Source: Marinilabilia rubra (lineage in GTDB: Bacteria > Bacteroidota > Bacteroidia > Bacteroidales > Marinilabiliaceae). From it: 64,000 nucleotides of DNA. Where the stretch lies: assembly GCF_003121985.1 (NCBI RefSeq), contig NZ_QEWP01000004.1:124001-188000 (forward strand), given 5' to 3'. Each line of letters begins with the position of its first letter. Positions within the stretch are counted from its first letter, which is position 1. The position numbers and the translations under genes are program-made. The notes beneath the pieces are model-generated. The model saw only the letters and a program-made list of their open reading frames with translations. It made no database searches and was not told the origin of the DNA. This document shows, in pieces, positions 47,017-56,459 of this stretch.

Positions 47017-49179
47017 TTAATTAATTGAAATAAATACTCCCAGAAACATGAATTGCCTGACATCAGGAGATATTGTTACAAGAGAAGCCTTGCTCTCACC
47101 TTCCTCCAAGGGTACTCTCCGGTAACCTAAAACCTGATCACGTTCAAGCACATTTGACACGCTGAAATGAATTATTGTATAATTTCCCAAAATGCTGGTC
47201 AGATAACTCAAATTCATACCCAAATCACTGTAATTTGGAGCAGTGCGGGACATGAAATTTTCATCTCCGGGCATGTGATAAGGTCGGCCGGAATTCCATG
47301 ACCATGTAACTCCCACCTGACTTCGAATAGGTAATACAAAATGCTTGGCAACAACATTTAGCGTATGTGGCGAAATAAATTCAGGAACCACTTTTTCTGA
47401 ATAATCCATAAATTTTCGTTTGGAGTCGATATAAGAATAGGAAATCCAGAAGTCGGTTTTTTTAATAAGTTGTTTATCGCGGTAAAAGAGATCGAATCCA
47501 TTGGCATATCCCTCCCCGTTGTTGGTTTCGGGAACAAACTCTCCAAAAGACCAGTATTCCCCGGTAACAAGGTGATCATACTCCTTGTGATACACCTCCG
47601 CTCTAAACAGCCGGGAACTTAAATCACCAGTTTGCAAGCCGAAAATGAAATGCTCTGCCTTCTGCATTTCAATGTCCCGGTTATATTTAAGAAAATCAGT
47701 TTGGGCAGCTTGGTAAAAATGACCCCAAGCCAGGGAGAATGAAGTTTTATCACCAGTTTTAACTGCCAGGGCAGCTCTCGGAGAAATTTTCTGTTCTTCC
47801 GTTTGAGAAGAGTATTCATATCTCAAGCCCGGACGAAAGGCCATCCGTGAATTTAAGTTCCATTCTAACTCGGCAAATGCTGAAGTCAAATGATCCGTAA
47901 AATTGGTTTCCCAAGTAAATTCCCCGCCCGTTTGTTGGTATTCTTCATTAAAATCACTTTTTTGCCAGGCACCTCCCCAGGTAATTTTAAACGAATTACT
48001 CAACTGAGTGATGAATTTTAGCTTTCCTTCAGAAACAGCCTCCCGGGTGTTTTGATGGTGCATACCCGCCACCATCCTCTGATCATCATATGTGTAAGAG
48101 CCACCAAGCTTAACAATTGTTTTCTCTGACAGTGCATTATGATATGTACTGTTGATATATAAAGTTCCTCCCTCATCGTCTATTTTTAGCTTATCACCTG
48201 AGCCGGATGGAACCCAAAAGGATTGTCCGCCATAATCACCAGATGCAAAAAACTTAAACAAACCTCCGTTTTCCCCTTTTTGACGGAAGTTGAGGTTTCC
48301 GTTAAATGATTCCACATCATCATCCCAGTTGATATTATTTTTAACTAAGGAGTTATATGGGCCGAAGTTGTAGTAACCTGCTCCTGCTGAGAATGATCGG
48401 TCATCCCCTACCCAGGTATTGGACAACTCTCCGCCAATGTTCATTAGCGAAATACTCGTTAACTCGTCAAAGGCAACACCTTGCGACTCAAGCACCAAAA
48501 CTGAAGAAAGAGCCTGCCCGTATTCAGCTGAGTAACCACCGGTACTAAAAAAGGTCCCTTCGAACAAAGAAGGGGCAAATCGTCCCCTTGTGGGCAAATC
48601 AGGAACTTTTGAATAATAAGGCTTCGACGCCAGTACACCATCCATCAGAACACGGGTCTCTGAAGCGTCTCCTCCCCTTACCAGCAACCGGCCATCATCC
48701 GGTGCAATCTGTGTTCCGGGCAATGTTTTCAATGCGGCTCCTATATCGCCAAGCGATCCTGCAGTGGTGTAAATATCCATCGGACTCATTACTGCAGCCC
48801 GTTTCTTATCACCTGCTTCAAAGCTTCCGGCAGTTATGGTCACTGCATTCAAACTTTGAGAGCTTTCTTTTAAAGAAATATTAAGAACAATTTCTTCTTC
48901 ACCGGTATAAAAGTTATGCTCCTGGGACTGATAACCCAGGAAACTGGCGACAATTGTAAACTCATCTCTTTCATTTACCTCAAGAGTGAAACAGCCATCC
49001 TCTCCGGTTATGGTTCCGTCGTAGGTTCCTTTGATGATAATATTTGCTCCAACCAAAGGCTCTTGTGTGTGTTTATCGGCAACGCAACCGCTTACCATGG
49101 TTTGCCCCTTTATAACACCCCCGATCAGCAATACAGATGATAAAATCAGAAAAACCGTTCTAATACTTGATATTTTCAT
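47017..49179 (-). CDS. TonB-dependent outer-membrane receptor
   Basis: A 720-residue outer-membrane protein. A signal peptide is present (VFLILSSVLLIGGVIKGQ). Then a CarboxypepD_reg-like domain (about 30-110; VSGCVADKHTQEPLVGANI), a plug (about 130-230; ALKTLPGTQIAPDDGRLLVRG and ETRVLMDGV) and a C-terminal beta-barrel rich in alternating strands. It lacks a neighbouring SusD gene, so it is not a typical polysaccharide locus. Small iron chelates, vitamins or metals are possible. It leads the unit with TPR, LytS and LytTR genes (gap to the TPR gene only 26 bp). The ligand is unknown. Confidence 0.9.
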   Translation of the reverse strand: MKISSIRTVFLILSSVLLIGGVIKGQTMVSGCVADKHTQEPLVGANIIIKGTYDGTITGEDGCFTLEVNERDEFTIVASFLGYQSQEHNFYTGEEEIVLNISLKESSQSLNAVTITAGSFEAGDKKRAAVMSPMDIYTTAGSLGDIGAALKTLPGTQIAPDDGRLLVRGGDASETRVLMDGVLASKPYYSKVPDLPTRGRFAPSLFEGTFFSTGGYSAEYGQALSSVLVLESQGVAFDELTSISLMNIGGELSNTWVGDDRSFSAGAGYYNFGPYNSLVKNNINWDDDVESFNGNLNFRQKGENGGLFKFFASGDYGGQSFWVPSGSGDKLKIDDEGGTLYINSTYHNALSEKTIVKLGGSYTYDDQRMVAGMHHQNTREAVSEGKLKFITQLSNSFKITWGGAWQKSDFNEEYQQTGGEFTWETNFTDHLTSAFAELEWNLNSRMAFRPGLRYEYSSQTEEQKISPRAALAVKTGDKTSFSLAWGHFYQAAQTDFLKYNRDIEMQKAEHFIFGLQTGDLSSRLFRAEVYHKEYDHLVTGEYWSFGEFVPETNNGEGYANGFDLFYRDKQLIKKTDFWISYSYIDSKRKFMDYSEKVVPEFISPHTLNVVAKHFVLPIRSQVGVTWSWNSGRPYHMPGDENFMSRTAPNYSDLGMNLSYLTSILGNYTIIHFSVSNVLERDQVLGYRRVPLEEGESKASLVTISPDVRQFMFLGVFISIN

Positions 49180-49480
49180 TTTCAGTCAATTTGAATTGGA
49201 ATACACGACAAAATTGATCTAAAAAGACGCTGCTAGCAAAGTTTATAGGATGAGCCGTCACATTGATACGACAAATGGGAATTATGGGAGACAAACGGGA
49301 GGATTGTTCTTTCTGGTTTTATTCTTTCGGCAAAAAAGACCATTTTTGCATATCTGTACATTAGATATATAGATTTAGAGATTTTTAGATATAAAAAAAG
49401 GTAATTTTCGGGTTCATTCATACCTCCTGAAAATCAACTCCTTTAAAATAAATTAGCGAACTACTTTGAAATAAATTGCA

Positions 49481-50290
49481 ATGAAAAATAAAGTAATCAT
49501 CATCACCGGAGCTTCATCCGGAATAGGACTGGCCTGTGCCAGGGAGTTTGCCTCACGAGGTGCAAAATTATCCCTGGCAGCACGCAGCGCAGATAAACTT
49601 CAGGAAATTGAGAAGGAACTGACCAATGCCGGCCATGAAGTTTTGGTCACCCCTACTGATGTCAGCAAAGAAGAAGACTGCAAAAACCTTGCTGATCAAA
49701 CTGTCAGTCGGTTTGGCAAAATAGATATCCTGGTAAACAATGCCGGTATTTCAATGCGGGCTCTATTCAAAGATCTGGATCTTAATATTCTAAAACAATT
49801 AATGGACGTCAATTTCTGGGGAGCTGTTTATTGTACAAAGTATGCACTACCTTACCTTCTGGAAGCCAAAGGTTCTGTTGTAGGGGTTTCTTCCATAGCA
49901 GGTTTTATTGGGTTACCCGGCCGAACAGGATACTCTGCTTCAAAATTTGCCATGCATGGTTTTCTTCAAACTTTACGGACCGAAAATTTAAAGAAAGGCC
50001 TTCATGTGCTTATTGCAGCTCCGGGGTTTACTGCATCCAATGTGCGTAAATCAGCCCTTACCGCAAATGGCTCTCAGCAAGGCGAAACACCCCGTGCCGA
50101 AGATAAAATGATGAGTGCCGAAGAAGTGGCCCGCCACATTGCCAAAGCCATCAAAAAAAGAAAACGCACATTGATACTGACCTTTAAAGAGGGAAAATTA
50201 ACTGTTTTCCTCAGCAAATGGTGGCCCAGCCTGATCGAGAAACTATCGTATAACCATATGGCTAAAGAACCGGATTCTCCCTTTAAGTAA
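49481..50290 (+). CDS. Short-chain dehydrogenase/reductase
   Basis: An NAD(P)-dependent oxidoreductase of 269 residues with the classical SDR fold. Nucleotide motif TGASSGIG (residues about 8-15), NNAG, catalytic Ser in VGVSSIAGF, and YxxxK in GYSASKFAMHG. A C-terminal tail of basic residues (KKRKRTLILTF) suggests association with membrane or lipid substrates, as in DhrS-like SDRs. Only 6 bp separate it from the thioesterase gene, so they share a transcript. The substrate is unknown; lipid metabolism is a guess. Confidence 0.9.
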   Translation: MKNKVIIITGASSGIGLACAREFASRGAKLSLAARSADKLQEIEKELTNAGHEVLVTPTDVSKEEDCKNLADQTVSRFGKIDILVNNAGISMRALFKDLDLNILKQLMDVNFWGAVYCTKYALPYLLEAKGSVVGVSSIAGFIGLPGRTGYSASKFAMHGFLQTLRTENLKKGLHVLIAAPGFTASNVRKSALTANGSQQGETPRAEDKMMSAEEVARHIAKAIKKRKRTLILTFKEGKLTVFLSKWWPSLIEKLSYNHMAKEPDSPFK

Positions 50291-50296
50291 AAAACC

Positions 50297-50704
50297 ATGC
50301 TAAAACATACCACAAAAATCCGTGTACGGTACGGAGAAACGGATCAAATGGGCATTGTCAACAATGCTGTGTATCCGTCGTATTTTGAAGTTGGTCGAAC
50401 TGAAATGTTTCGTGAAATTGGATTGCCTTACAGTAAGATTGAAAAGGAAGGAATAATGCTGCCCTTGTCTGAACTTCACATAAAATACCATCGGCCTGCG
50501 GTTTATGACAACGAGATAACCATCGAAACCTATGTGGATGAATACCCGACTTCCCGTATCCGTTTTAAGTACAACATTTATAATGAGTTGGGCGAACTCC
50601 TGGTTTCAGGAGAAACAGTCCTTGCTTTCATGAATGCTGACAGCCGCCGTCCAACAAGAATTCCTCAGTATCTTAAGAGTATAATTGAACCTTTTTTCCA
50701 ATAA
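50297..50704 (+). CDS. YbgC/4HBT-family acyl-CoA thioesterase
   Basis: A hot-dog-fold thioesterase of 135 residues. It opens with RVRYGETDQMGIVNNAVY, the 4-hydroxybenzoyl-CoA-type motif with the catalytic Asp, then SYFEVGRTEMFREIG. The central helix and strand ELHIKYHRPAVYDNEITI fit the family. It cleaves an acyl-CoA or acyl-ACP; chain length cannot be read. Co-transcribed with the SDR gene. Confidence 0.92.
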   Translation: MLKHTTKIRVRYGETDQMGIVNNAVYPSYFEVGRTEMFREIGLPYSKIEKEGIMLPLSELHIKYHRPAVYDNEITIETYVDEYPTSRIRFKYNIYNELGELLVSGETVLAFMNADSRRPTRIPQYLKSIIEPFFQ

Positions 50705-50906
50705 AAATCAATTGGAAACCTCATAGGTTAAAATGGGCTAAACGCTGATTCATTACAACGCAAATAATTAATTACCAAGCAATTAAAACCAATAACTGCT
50801 TTTGTATAAATGACTCTTCATCACATTCTTGAGAGTCCTTCAGGCAAAATGCCAAATAGTTTGTTATTATTCGGAAGTCAATTCATGTCAAAACATCAGA
50901 TTATTT

Positions 50907-52877
50907 ATGAATAACAATACATTTCAGTACGTTGTAGAACAGTTTGCAGATTTGAGAATTCTTCGATATGCCGTTTCGGATTTTGAAGAATTAACGCTGG
51001 ATCAAAAAAAATTGGTTTTTTACCTTTCACAGGCAGCCATAGAAGGACGTGATATTCTTTTCGACCAGAATTACAAGCACAATCTGGCTATTCGTCGCAC
51101 TCTTGAAGCCATTTATGAACACTATACAGAAGATCGCTCTAATGACCAGTTTAAAGAATTAGAAATTTATCTCAAACGGGTTTGGTTTTCAAATGGCATT
51201 CATCATCACTATTCCACAGCCAAAATTGAACCTGGTTTTACGCAGGAGTTTTTCAAGAAAACTTTGGCTTCTCTTGATGAAGAATTGCTACCATTGCAAT
51301 CAGGAGAAACAAAAGAAGATCTGATTATGAGGCTGACGCCGGTTATTTTTGACCCAAATATAGATGCCCAACAGGTCAACCAGGCCGAAGGTGAAGATCT
51401 GATCACTACTTCGGCCAACAACTACTATGAAGGTGTTACACAACAAGAGGCTGAGGAGTATTACAATTCTCTGAAAAATGCTGATGATAAAGCACCTGTT
51501 TCTCACGGATTGAACACTCGCCTTGAAAAAGACAACGGGCAAATATCAGAAAAGATCTGGAAAATTGGGGGGCTTTATTCAGAAGCCATAGAAAAGATTG
51601 TTAATTGGCTTGAAAAAGCATCAATGGTTGCAGAAAACGAGCAACAACGAAAGGTAATATCCTTACTGATTGCCTTTTATAAGACAGGAGACCTCAGTAC
51701 TTTCGATGCTTACAATATTGAATGGCTCCAGGATCAGGAGTCACGGATTGATTTCATCAATGGTTTTATTGAAACCTATGGCGATCCTCTAGGATTGAAA
51801 GCAAGTTGGGAAAGTGTGGTGAATTTTAAAAACCTGGAAGCCACTCATCGAACCGAAATCATTAGTAAAAACGCCCAGTGGTTCGAAGACAATTCCCCTA
51901 CCAATCCTCTACACAAAAAGAAGAAAGTAAAAGGAGTTTCGGCAAAGGTGATTAATGTAGCTATGCTTGGCGGCGACTGCTATCCGCATACCCCAATAGG
52001 GATCAACCTGCCGAACGCCGATTGGCTCAGAAAAGAATATGGTTCCAAATCGGTTACTATCGAAAACATTACCTATGCCTACAATCAAGCCGCCAAAGGC
52101 ACTGGTTTTCTAAAAGAATTCTGTTACAGTCAGGAAGAAATTGATCGTCATAACAAATATGGATTTCTTGCCGGTAATTTGCATACCGATCTTCATGAGT
52201 GTCTGGGCCACGGCTCAGGCCAGTTACTTGAAGGCATAACAGGAAATGAACTCAAAGCGTACGGGGCAGTCATTGAAGAAACCAGAGCCGATTTATTTGC
52301 ACTGTACTACATGGCTGATCCTAAGCTGATTGAAATTGACCTCCTTCCCGACAATGAAGCTTTTAAGGCTGAATATGACAATTATATTCGCAATGGCCTT
52401 TTAACGCAGATTACCCGAATCAAGCTGGGAGACAAAATTGAGCAGGCCCACATGCGAAATCGTCAGTTAATATCTTCATGGGCTATGGAGAAAGGGAAAC
52501 CAAGTAATGTCATCGAACGGAAAACGAAAGACGGGAAGACTTTTTTCACCATTAATGATTATCAGGCATTAAGAGATATCTTTGCTGAGTTACTGGCAGA
52601 AATTCAGCGGGTCAAATCAGAAGGTGATTTTGAAACCGCTAAAAAACTGGTTGAGAATTACGGCGTAAAAATTGAATATGACTTGCATAAGGAAGTTCTG
52701 GAACGATATCAAAAACTGAACCTGGCGCCGTACAGCGGCTTCCTCAACCCTGGTTATAATGTAACCACAGATGACCATGGCAACATCATTGATGTGGTGC
52801 CCGATTACTCCGAAGGATATGCCGAGCAAATGATGCGCTATTCAAAGGATCATTCATGGCTCCCAACTTATCCTTGA
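50907..52877 (+). CDS. Dipeptidyl-peptidase III-like zinc peptidase (M49)
   Basis: A zinc metallopeptidase that removes dipeptides from the N-terminus of peptides. The ATG at 50907 (MNNNTFQYVV) is chosen, giving 656 residues. An upstream TTG frame (50829) adds a poor 26-residue tail. The M49 zinc motif HECLGH (family HELLGH/HECxGH) is present, with the third ligand Glu in IEETRADLFALY. There is no signal peptide, so it acts on cytoplasmic peptides. It is well conserved in Bacteroidota. Monocistronic. The TPP riboswitch follows. Confidence 0.9.
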   Translation: MNNNTFQYVVEQFADLRILRYAVSDFEELTLDQKKLVFYLSQAAIEGRDILFDQNYKHNLAIRRTLEAIYEHYTEDRSNDQFKELEIYLKRVWFSNGIHHHYSTAKIEPGFTQEFFKKTLASLDEELLPLQSGETKEDLIMRLTPVIFDPNIDAQQVNQAEGEDLITTSANNYYEGVTQQEAEEYYNSLKNADDKAPVSHGLNTRLEKDNGQISEKIWKIGGLYSEAIEKIVNWLEKASMVAENEQQRKVISLLIAFYKTGDLSTFDAYNIEWLQDQESRIDFINGFIETYGDPLGLKASWESVVNFKNLEATHRTEIISKNAQWFEDNSPTNPLHKKKKVKGVSAKVINVAMLGGDCYPHTPIGINLPNADWLRKEYGSKSVTIENITYAYNQAAKGTGFLKEFCYSQEEIDRHNKYGFLAGNLHTDLHECLGHGSGQLLEGITGNELKAYGAVIEETRADLFALYYMADPKLIEIDLLPDNEAFKAEYDNYIRNGLLTQITRIKLGDKIEQAHMRNRQLISSWAMEKGKPSNVIERKTKDGKTFFTINDYQALRDIFAELLAEIQRVKSEGDFETAKKLVENYGVKIEYDLHKEVLERYQKLNLAPYSGFLNPGYNVTTDDHGNIIDVVPDYSEGYAEQMMRYSKDHSWLPTYP

Positions 52878-52930
52878 TAAAAGAAATATTTATTTTGAAT
52901 TCGATACAGATTATTTAAATTTGTATGGTA

Positions 52931-53008
52931 ACTGTTAGGGGTGCTCCTTTGGGGGCTGAGAATACACCCTTACACCTGAAATGTTTAATAACAGCGTAGG
53001 GAAACAGT
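52931..53008 (+). promoter_or_regulatory. TPP riboswitch (THI element)
   Basis: The conserved blocks are readable: AGGGGTGCTC, GGGGGCTGAGAATACACCCTT, CACCTGAA and AACAGCGTAGGGAA. P1 pairs ACTGTT (52931-52936) with AACAGT (53003-53008). It senses thiamin pyrophosphate. Downstream are a terminator and the thiamine-salvage genes. A rival hairpin pairs 53002-53017 (AAACAGTCTTTCAATG) with CATTGAAGCTGTTT (53040-53053). This would open P1 and block the terminator when ligand is low. Confidence 0.92.
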
Positions 53009-53044
53009 CTTTCAATGACATCTGATCAAATACAATATCCATTG

Positions 53045-53080
53045 AAGCTGTTTTGCCATTAGCAAAGCAGCTTTTTTTGT
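53045..53080 (+). terminator. TPP-controlled terminator
   Basis: AAGCTGTTTTGC (53045-53056) pairs with GCAAAGCAGCTT (53062-53073) with one G-U pair, a CATTA loop, then seven T. Its left arm overlaps the antiterminator arm, so TPP binding should favour termination. Confidence 0.85.
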
Positions 53081-53422
53081 GTCCAGAAATATATATTAAA
53101 CACATTAGGCAAAAAAGAAACATATAATTCTTAACCTTATAAGGTATATCAGAACCTATTAGATTTGAAATGAAGAAGATCAACTTAATGAAATACTTAG
53201 AACCAGCCCTTCAAATTAACTGATAATTAACCATTCAACAGATCGTTAGATTTTTAGATATTAGATTCAAGACAGCTCGTAACTAATTGATAATCTGAAT
53301 ATTAACACCAGAAACTGTAACACTGCAAACAATTGATTCAAAGCTAATTGCAAAAATTTAACAGACTATTACCATTGTGAGATTGAAGAAATTAAAATTC
53401 TCTGAACCAAAACCAATTTGAT
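53081..53422. other. Gap between riboswitch terminator and thiM
   Basis: About 340 nt without a recognised gene. A 17-codon frame starts at 53170 (MKKINLMKYLEPALQ) and stops at 53223, perhaps a remnant or leader. It may mark a deleted thiamine gene or a long leader. Confidence 0.5.
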
Positions 53423-54217
53423 ATGATTACAGCACAAACCGTTAGCGATAACCTCAGGAAGCTCAAAGATCAAGCCCCTCTGGTGCATAACATCACTAAT
53501 TACGTGGTGATGAATTCAACAGCCAACGCATTGTTAAGCATCGGGGCCAGTCCGGTAATGGCTCATGCCCCCCGTGAAATGGAAGACATGGCTGGTATTG
53601 CCTCAGCCTTGGTACTGAATATAGGCACTCTGAGCGAAGAATGGGTGGAAGGCATGTTAATTGCCGGCAAAAAAGCCTCAGAAAGAGGCATCCCAATTAT
53701 ACTGGACCCTGTGGGTGCTGGTGCCACTTCTTTTCGCACAGAAACCTGCCACCAAATAATTAAGCACTGCCAACCAACCATTATCCGTGGCAATGCGTCT
53801 GAGGTAATGGCACTAATCAGTAGTGAAGTTCAAACAAAAGGAGTTGACAGTACACAATCTTCTGATGATGCTCTGGAAATGGCCAAAACTCTGAGCCTTG
53901 AAACAGGTGCCGTAGTTAGCATTAGTGGCCCTAAAGATTACATTACTGATGGAAATAAGGTCATCAGGATAAAAAACCATATCCCTCTGATGCCAAAGGT
54001 AACAGGCATGGGGTGTACTGCCAGCACCCTTACAGGAGCCATGGCTGCAGTGTGCGAAAATCAACTTGAAGCGGCTGCCTGTGCTATGGGCATAATGGCT
54101 GTAGCCGGCGAAATTGTTACGCCCAAAGCTCAGGGTCCGGGATCATTTCAGATGCATTTTTTAGATGCGCTTTACAATATGAATAGTGAAGACATTTCTA
54201 AACACTTAAAGTTATGA
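53423..54217 (+). CDS. thiM: Hydroxyethylthiazole kinase
   Basis: Phosphorylates the thiazole alcohol so that it can be reused for thiamine. The 264 residues have ribokinase-like motifs: VHNITNYVVMNSTANALLS at the N-terminus, PIILDPVGAGAT (Mg/ATP site) and PKVTGMGCTASTLTGA with the catalytic Cys. Its stop overlaps thiE by 4 bp (ATGA), showing coupled translation. First gene of the salvage operon. Confidence 0.95.
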   Translation: MITAQTVSDNLRKLKDQAPLVHNITNYVVMNSTANALLSIGASPVMAHAPREMEDMAGIASALVLNIGTLSEEWVEGMLIAGKKASERGIPIILDPVGAGATSFRTETCHQIIKHCQPTIIRGNASEVMALISSEVQTKGVDSTQSSDDALEMAKTLSLETGAVVSISGPKDYITDGNKVIRIKNHIPLMPKVTGMGCTASTLTGAMAAVCENQLEAAACAMGIMAVAGEIVTPKAQGPGSFQMHFLDALYNMNSEDISKHLKL

Positions 54218-54855
54218 GGCCCCATTTCGATTTGAGCCTGTATTTGGTTACTGACAGGGACTTATCACTGGAAAGACCTCTAAACGAAGTGATAGGAGAA
54301 GCCATCAAAGGTGGAATCACCATGGTACAGTTAAGAGAAAAAACCGCCTCCACCCGGCAATTCATAGGGGAAGCTTTAGAGATAAAATCACTGCTAAAAC
54401 AGGCAAAAATCCCCCTGATAATAAATGACCGTGTCGATGTTGCAATGGCCATTGACGCCGATGGCGTGCATCTGGGACAGAGCGATATGCACTGGAAAAT
54501 GGCTCGTAAACTATTAGGACCTGACAAACTCATTGGTCTCTCTATTGAAAATGAGGCTCAGATCGAAGATGCCAATAATGCTGATATTGATTATATAGGT
54601 ATCAGTCCGGTTTTCACCACTCCCACAAAACGCGATCTGGAACATGGCCTGGGGCTCGGGGGAACTACACAGATAGCCAAGCTTTCCCGCCATCCATCTG
54701 TCGCCATTGGTGGCATTAATCCAACCAATGCAGCAGATGTAATTCTTACCGGTGTAAATGGCATTTCAGTGGTTTCAGCCATCTGTTCAGCCACTGACCC
54801 AGCATCAGCAGCCAAAGAGTTGTCTGAGATAATGAGGACAAATTCTATTTCTTAA
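54214..54855 (+). CDS. thiE: Thiamine-phosphate synthase
   Basis: Joins HMP-PP and thiazole phosphate to give thiamine monophosphate. A 213-residue TIM barrel with family motifs LYLVTDR, GGITMVQLREK, LIINDRVDVAMAIDADGVHLGQ, GISPVFTTPTK and VAIGGINPTNA. It overlaps thiM by 4 bp and precedes thiD by 14 bp. Confidence 0.96.
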   Translation: MRPHFDLSLYLVTDRDLSLERPLNEVIGEAIKGGITMVQLREKTASTRQFIGEALEIKSLLKQAKIPLIINDRVDVAMAIDADGVHLGQSDMHWKMARKLLGPDKLIGLSIENEAQIEDANNADIDYIGISPVFTTPTKRDLEHGLGLGGTTQIAKLSRHPSVAIGGINPTNAADVILTGVNGISVVSAICSATDPASAAKELSEIMRTNSIS

Positions 54856-54869
54856 AATGAAACGTTAAT

Positions 54870-55679
54870 ATGAAAAAATACAATACAACCCTCACCATTG
54901 CCGGAAGCGACAGCGGTGGCGGAGCAGGCATTCAGGCCGATCTAAAAACATTCTCGGCCTGTGGATGCTACGGAATGTCAGTAATTACTGCTATCACCGC
55001 TCAAAACACGCAAGGGGTTTCCGATATTTACCCCGTACAGATTTCAACAATTGATAAGCAATTGGATGCAGTTCTAAGTGATATTGGAGCAGATGCGGTA
55101 AAGATTGGCATGCTTCATTCATCTGAAGTCATAAATCTGGTAGCTGAAAAAATTAAGGAATACAATATCAAAAACCTTGTGATTGACCCCGTTATGGCAG
55201 CAACTTCGGGAGATAAATTATTACAGGACGAAGCCATTGCCGCTTTAAAGAACGAATTACTGCCCCTGGCCGCTATCATCACCCCAAATATCCCGGAAGC
55301 TTCCATTCTGCTCGGTCGTGAAATTCATTCCCAGTTAGACCTTCCCGAGGTGGCAAAGCAACTGTCCTTTAATCAAAACGTTTCCGTTTTGCTCAAAGCG
55401 GGTCATCTCACCGAAGATGAACTTGTAGATGTTTTTTACGATGCTGAAAAAGAGGAAATCATTCGTTTACCATCACACCGGATCAAAACTCTAAATACCC
55501 ATGGAACCGGCTGTACTCTCTCTTCTGCCATAGCTGCTCATTTATCAAAAGGCAAAAATTTACAAACAGCCGTAAAACAAGGTAAAGAGTACATTGACCA
55601 AGCCATTAAAGCCGGACGGGATTACCAAATTGGTCATGGACACGGGCCGGTTCATCATTTTCATAACTGGTGGAATTAA
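54870..55679 (+). CDS. thiD: Hydroxymethylpyrimidine/phosphomethylpyrimidine kinase
   Basis: Phosphorylates HMP twice to HMP-PP. A 269-residue ribokinase-family protein: TIAGSDSGGGAGIQADLKTF, VITAITAQNTQGV, IGMLHS, VIDPVMAATSG and the catalytic NTHGTGCTLSSAIAAHL loop. It lies between thiE and tenA with gaps of 14 and 1 bp. Confidence 0.96.
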   Translation: MKKYNTTLTIAGSDSGGGAGIQADLKTFSACGCYGMSVITAITAQNTQGVSDIYPVQISTIDKQLDAVLSDIGADAVKIGMLHSSEVINLVAEKIKEYNIKNLVIDPVMAATSGDKLLQDEAIAALKNELLPLAAIITPNIPEASILLGREIHSQLDLPEVAKQLSFNQNVSVLLKAGHLTEDELVDVFYDAEKEEIIRLPSHRIKTLNTHGTGCTLSSAIAAHLSKGKNLQTAVKQGKEYIDQAIKAGRDYQIGHGHGPVHHFHNWWN

Positions 55680-55680
55680 T

Positions 55681-56361
55681 ATGAAAACCCTACTTCAGCT
55701 AAATACACCGCCCGCCGGACCATTTACCGCACAATTATGGAATGAGAATGAGGCACTCATTGAAAGAATCTTTAATCATCCCTTCTGCCGGGGATTATCT
55801 AATGGCTCCTTGCCTGTGGAGTCTTTCAAGCATTATCTGCAGCAAGATGCTTTATACATCGAACAAGATGCCAGAGCCTTTGCCATTACTGCCGGCAAAT
55901 CAAAAACCCGTGAATCGTTTTCTTTTTTTCTGCATATGGCAAAAGATGGTCTGGAAATTGAGCGAGCTCTTCACCAAAACTTAATGCCTGCATTTAAAAT
56001 TGAACCTGCAAAGAAGATGTCAAAGGCTTGTTGCAATTACACTTCCTTTCTTTTAAATACAGCTCTAAATGAATCATCTGCGATTTCGGCAGCCGCTCTT
56101 CTGCCATGCTTTTGGGTATATCGCGAAACAGGCCTGAATATCCGTCAATCCTCAATAATTAATAATCCTTATCAACCATGGCTTGACACATATGCCGATG
56201 ATGTTTATGGAGAATATGTGTCAAAATTTATAAATATTCTGGAGTGCGAGATGGCAGGAACCAACAAAACAGAAAGGCAGGAAATGCTTAGAGTATTTGG
56301 CCATAGCATTGCTTATGAGCTTGATTTTTTTGACGAAGCCCTTGCGCAATCAAATTATTAA
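55681..56361 (+). CDS. tenA: TenA-type thiaminase II / aminopyrimidine hydrolase
   Basis: Hydrolyses aminomethyl-pyrimidine breakdown products of thiamine, feeding HMP to ThiD. The ATG at 55681 (MKTLLQLNTPP) starts right after thiD and gives 226 residues. A longer frame from 55594 lies inside thiD and is rejected. The catalytic Cys is in AALLPCFWVYRETG, with YLQQDALYIEQDARAF earlier. With thiM it indicates salvage of both thiamine halves. No thiC, thiG or thiH is present here. Confidence 0.93.
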   Translation: MKTLLQLNTPPAGPFTAQLWNENEALIERIFNHPFCRGLSNGSLPVESFKHYLQQDALYIEQDARAFAITAGKSKTRESFSFFLHMAKDGLEIERALHQNLMPAFKIEPAKKMSKACCNYTSFLLNTALNESSAISAAALLPCFWVYRETGLNIRQSSIINNPYQPWLDTYADDVYGEYVSKFINILECEMAGTNKTERQEMLRVFGHSIAYELDFFDEALAQSNY

Positions 56362-56459
56362 ATCAAAAAGTCGGATTGATACCTGAAATACATGACAAAA
56401 CAATCATAATTGTTTAAATTTATACCTGAATTGTATTAATCTAAACAAATTACATTATT

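Noticed and set aside
52935-53183. 82-codon minus frame
   Set aside because: It is antisense to the TPP riboswitch and its terminator.
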